From Microvirga sp. Mcv34 (GTDB taxonomy: Bacteria; Pseudomonadota; Alphaproteobacteria; Rhizobiales; Beijerinckiaceae), in assembly GCF_024519725.1 (NCBI RefSeq), contig NZ_JALJRK010000019.1:1-64000 (forward strand): a DNA stretch of 64,000 bases. Reading direction: 5' to 3'. The translations under genes were made by a program, and so were the position numbers. This document shows positions 61,749-64,000 of the stretch, piece after piece (the stretch's first letter is position 1; each line of letters opens with the position of its first letter). The notes beneath the pieces are model-generated. The model ran no database searches, was not told the DNA's origin, and saw only the letters and a list, made by a program, of their open reading frames with translations.

Positions 61749-63635
61749 TTAAACGATCCAGATATCCGCAGCGCTCAAAATCATCTTGGCTTTCACGGCA
61801 GCGAACTTGATCGCGGCCTGATGCCCGTTTCCGTCAGGATCGTAGGACAGGACACCGGTGGCCTTGTTGTAGCCGATGCGGTCATTGCCATCCTTGGCCG
61901 AAGATCCGACGTAGAACTTGTCCTTCGAGAGCTTAACCGGTTTCGACAGCGATCCCTTACCTACGCCCTTGAAGAACTTGTCGTCGATCAGGATGCGATC
62001 TTCCTTGGGCGTGAAATCGACGATCCGGTCGACATTGGTTTTCGCAACCCGCGTGTCGAAGACGAACACATCGCGCCCCACTCCGCCGGTCAGCAGGTCA
62101 TTGCCGGTGCCGCCGAAGAGAGAATCGTTGCCGAGGCCGCCCGACAGGGTGTCCTTGCCGGCGTAGCCGAAAATCTGCTCGTCGATGTCGGTTCCGGAAA
62201 AGACGTCGGCGCCGCTCGTTCCTCGCAAAATGGGAGAGGCCGGAGCGGGATTTGTTGGCGTTGAGGGTGTGGTGGGTGTTGTCGGTGTTGTCGGTGTCGT
62301 GGGAGTGGTCGGAGTCGTAGGTGTTGTTGGCGCGAGCGGGGCGCTTACAATCTGGCCGCCGAAGTTCAGGAACTGGACATCCTTCAGGATATCTCGCCCA
62401 TCGCCGTTCTGTCGCCAATCCGTTACCGTAACGGTTCCATCCTCATTCAGGGCGATGCCGTAATTCCCGAAAGCGCTGGAGAAGACTGCCGTGTTCGTGC
62501 CTGCGCCACCCTCCAAGCGGTCGTTGTTGGCACCGCCCTCCAGGGTGTCGTTGCCAGCATTGCCGATCAGGGTGTTGGCGGCTGCGTTGCCCGTTATCGT
62601 GTCGTTTCCTGCGCCGCCGTAGCCGTTTTCGATCAGCGATCGTGGATCGTTATTATACAGGCGTGCAAGCGCGAAATTGCCCGGTGCTAGCGTTGTGACA
62701 TTTTGTGTCCAATCGAGATCCGAGAGCTGGGCCTCGTTGAAGGTCGAGAATTTTCCCGGCCTTAGATCGAGAGTCATATTCGTCTGAAAGTTGAACAGAT
62801 CAATGGTGTCCTCTCCACCGCCATCCCAGAGAGTCATGAAGACCTTGGCGTTTATGGCCGTGTCCTTGTATTGGCCGTCGATGAAAAAGTTACCGTCTGT
62901 ATCCCATTGATAAGTGGTGTTCCCGTTCAAGTGATTATAATTGGCGCCATACAGATATTGCAGGGCGGCGATATCGTCCTGCATGTAGGTCGTCGGGTTG
63001 CCGTCGTTGGTCGGACCGTGGTTGAAGTCTATCGGAGCGCCCACATAGCTCCGGTACGTCATCAGAGAATAGCTCCACGTATCCTCGTCGGGAGGCAGAA
63101 AGAAGGGATCGTTCTGCGGCCCGCTCCCGAGATCTTCCGCGTGGCCATGCGATAGGCCCAGTGCATGTCCGAGTTCATGCATGATCGTCGCCAAGCCCCA
63201 ATTGCCGACAAGATTGCCGCCGCCTGTCGGCAATCTTGTCGGCAGCGGATGCGTATATGTATAATCCGTGTTGGGATTCATCCAGATGTCGCCTTCGTAC
63301 GGCGAACCGTCTGGAAAGTATCCGACAGCAGTCCCTATAGCCCAGGTCATGGCAAACCTGATGTTGGCGACCGAGTTACTGTTGCTAATAGGAAGGAACT
63401 GTAAATTCACGTAGGTTGAGACGAGATCCATGGCATACTTAAGAGCTTCCTGCTGTTGGCCGTTGACGGGTTGGAAGTGCTCATCGTATGGCTCGTTGTG
63501 GTAACCATAGCTGTTGCCATAAATGTAATTGGCGGCAGTTTGTGGGAAGCTGTAATAAAGAACGTCGCTATCCCACTTGTATGTGGTTAAAAGCGCATCA
63601 ATAGATTGTATTCCAGGTCGATTAACGACAGACAT
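61749..63635 (-). CDS. RTX/serralysin-like M10 metalloprotease
   Basis: A 628-residue secreted protease. The catalytic zinc site is HELGHALGLSHG (about 153-164), and the Met-turn is SYSLMTYRSY. After a linker come RTX nonapeptide repeats (GGAGNDTITGN, GNAGNDTLEGG; about 343-385), a Pro-Thr repeat (PTTPTTPTT; about 432-462), and a second RTX set (GYAGKDTLSGG, GGTGNDLLTGG). The C-terminus carries a type I secretion signal; no Sec peptide. No type I exporter genes are in view. ATG 63635 has AGGGGGG, and lies inside a strong hairpin. Confidence 0.9.
   Translation of the reverse strand: MSVVNRPGIQSIDALLTTYKWDSDVLYYSFPQTAANYIYGNSYGYHNEPYDEHFQPVNGQQQEALKYAMDLVSTYVNLQFLPISNSNSVANIRFAMTWAIGTAVGYFPDGSPYEGDIWMNPNTDYTYTHPLPTRLPTGGGNLVGNWGLATIMHELGHALGLSHGHAEDLGSGPQNDPFFLPPDEDTWSYSLMTYRSYVGAPIDFNHGPTNDGNPTTYMQDDIAALQYLYGANYNHLNGNTTYQWDTDGNFFIDGQYKDTAINAKVFMTLWDGGGEDTIDLFNFQTNMTLDLRPGKFSTFNEAQLSDLDWTQNVTTLAPGNFALARLYNNDPRSLIENGYGGAGNDTITGNAAANTLIGNAGNDTLEGGANNDRLEGGAGTNTAVFSSAFGNYGIALNEDGTVTVTDWRQNGDGRDILKDVQFLNFGGQIVSAPLAPTTPTTPTTPTTPTTPTTPTTPSTPTNPAPASPILRGTSGADVFSGTDIDEQIFGYAGKDTLSGGLGNDSLFGGTGNDLLTGGVGRDVFVFDTRVAKTNVDRIVDFTPKEDRILIDDKFFKGVGKGSLSKPVKLSKDKFYVGSSAKDGNDRIGYNKATGVLSYDPDGNGHQAAIKFAAVKAKMILSAADIWIV
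62265..62330. repeat. 9-base tandem repeat coding for Pro-Thr-Thr
   Basis: Seven or so copies of a 9-base unit (GGTGTTGTC and variants) encode the PTT linker of the protease between its RTX blocks. It can vary in copy number between strains. Confidence 0.75.
63203..63244. repeat. 17-bp perfect inverted repeat within the protease gene
   Basis: TGCCGACAAGATTGCCG (63203-63219) and CGGCAATCTTGTCGGCA (63228-63244) match perfectly with an 8-base spacer. They encode residues about 131-144, LPTRLPTGGGNLVGN, just before the zinc-binding motif. Confidence 0.85.
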
Positions 63636-63668
63636 CAAGCCCCCCTGCACACAGGTTTGGGCTTGATG
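63633..63668 (-). promoter_or_regulatory. Hairpin covering ribosome site and start of the protease gene
   Basis: On the minus strand CATCAAGCCC pairs with GGGCTTGATG (10 bp), with a nested CCTG/CAGG stem and a TGTG loop between. The 3' arm contains the ATG and the loop side contains the AGGGGG ribosome site. This would hide the start until melted or bound. Confidence 0.65.
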
Positions 63669-63686
63669 ATATGTTATTTCAATTCA

Positions 63687-63710
63687 AGAAGGAAGCCTTC
63701 GGTGCTTCCC
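63687..63710 (-). terminator. Terminator of ridA-like gene
   Basis: On the minus strand GGAAGC/GCTTCC with a seven-base loop, then TTCTTG. It lies between the RidA-like gene and the protease. Confidence 0.55.
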
Positions 63711-63718
63711 TTTCCAGT

Positions 63719-64000
63719 CTACTTCGCCGCGATCACCGCGATCTCGACCTTGAAGGCCGGTGCGGCGAGCTTCGCCTCCACGGTGGCGCGGGCGGGCGTG
63801 TTGCCGGCCGAGACCCAGGCGTCCCACACGGCGTTCATCTCCTGGAACGTACCCATGTCGGTGAGCCAGATATTGGCCATCAGGATCTTCGACTTGTCGG
63901 TGCCGGCTTCCGCCAGGAGACTGTCGATGATCGAGAGGATTTCCTTCGTCTGCTCGGTGACGCTTTGCCCGGCGCTCTGGCTGGCGACCTGGCCGGCGAG
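63719..64000 (-). CDS. RidA-family protein, 5' end outside window
   Basis: The last 93 codons of a RidA (YjgF/UK114) protein, reading ...AGQVASQSAGQSVTEQTKEIL, MANIWLTDMGTFQEMNAVWDAW and NTPARATVEAKLAAPAFKVEI. The conserved arginine (PARATVE) that binds the substrate is present. RidA deaminates reactive enamine/imine intermediates, including those from threonine dehydratase like the one at 4.9-5.9 kb. The start lies beyond base 64000. Confidence 0.9.
   Translation of the reverse strand, partial: LAGQVASQSAGQSVTEQTKEILSIIDSLLAEAGTDKSKILMANIWLTDMGTFQEMNAVWDAWVSAGNTPARATVEAKLAAPAFKVEIAVIAAK

Noticed and set aside
1-64000. CRISPR array, insertion sequence, prophage or integrase
   Set aside because: No regular repeat-spacer array and no transposase, integrase or phage structural protein was seen; the only repeats are small palindromes and a coding tandem repeat.

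Overview
The window is high-GC chromosomal DNA from an alphaproteobacterium of the order Rhizobiales (Hyphomicrobiales). The basis is core gene order (ffh-rpsP-rimM-trmD and rplS-leuC), a Mur/Fur-type regulator beside tsaB-rimI, an Irr-type iron box, sigma-EcfG-type promoters and BA14K-like exported proteins. A Microvirga/Methylobacterium-like genus is my best guess, but that is inference. There are about 76 protein genes and one tRNA (Gly, GCC). I see no rRNA, CRISPR array, transposase, integrase or phage gene, so this is mostly core genome with a few accessory insertions.

Layout. 1-9.5 kb: REP-like palindromes, tRNA-Gly, a four-gene protein-quality run (proX, ybbN/cnoX, LON-domain, Trm112-like), a CitE-like lyase, a one-frame DUF429/threonine dehydratase fusion, carbonic anhydrase, an HWE sensor kinase and asd. 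asd is preceded by a Thr-rich leader ORF that looks like an attenuator. 9.7-24 kb: GNAT, sulfite oxidase, leuB, a Ser/Thr kinase-universal stress protein fusion with a phosphoesterase, a lytic transglycosylase, leuD, ydcF, an AT-rich orphan membrane gene, leuC, rplS and an AT-rich exported orphan. 24-33.5 kb: HxlR regulator divergent from a cysteine-synthase-like enzyme, trmD-rimM-rpsP-ffh, an MBL-fold hydrolase and a HAD phosphatase. 33.5-41.7 kb: dapF-mtaB, a pseudouridine synthase, ftsY-yciB, murJ, trpS and a universal stress protein. 41.7-51.7 kb: a Thermus-type isocitrate dehydrogenase divergent from a LysR regulator, nfuA under a perfect Irr-box palindrome, a RutE-like reductase, tsaB-rimI-fur-plsC, a second LysR, DUF1127, GST and DUF202 genes. 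51.7-57.2 kb: a minus-strand histidine cluster hisB, DUF2628, hisH, hisA, hisF, map, hisE, then coaA. 57.4-64 kb: hslVU, an endonuclease III-like enzyme, two tandem BA14K-like genes each with a perfect sigma-EcfG promoter, an RTX/serralysin-like metalloprotease whose ribosome-binding site and start lie in a strong hairpin, and the 3' part of a RidA gene.

How genes work together. Protein targeting is covered by ffh and ftsY. Amino-acid synthesis includes Leu, His, and the Asp family through asd and dapF. tRNA maturation includes tsaB, mtaB and trmD. Proteostasis includes hslVU, ybbN and the LON-domain protein. The most notable features are regulatory: the asd leader, four EcfG-like promoters in front of small exported proteins, the Irr box at nfuA, and the start-sequestering hairpin at the protease gene.
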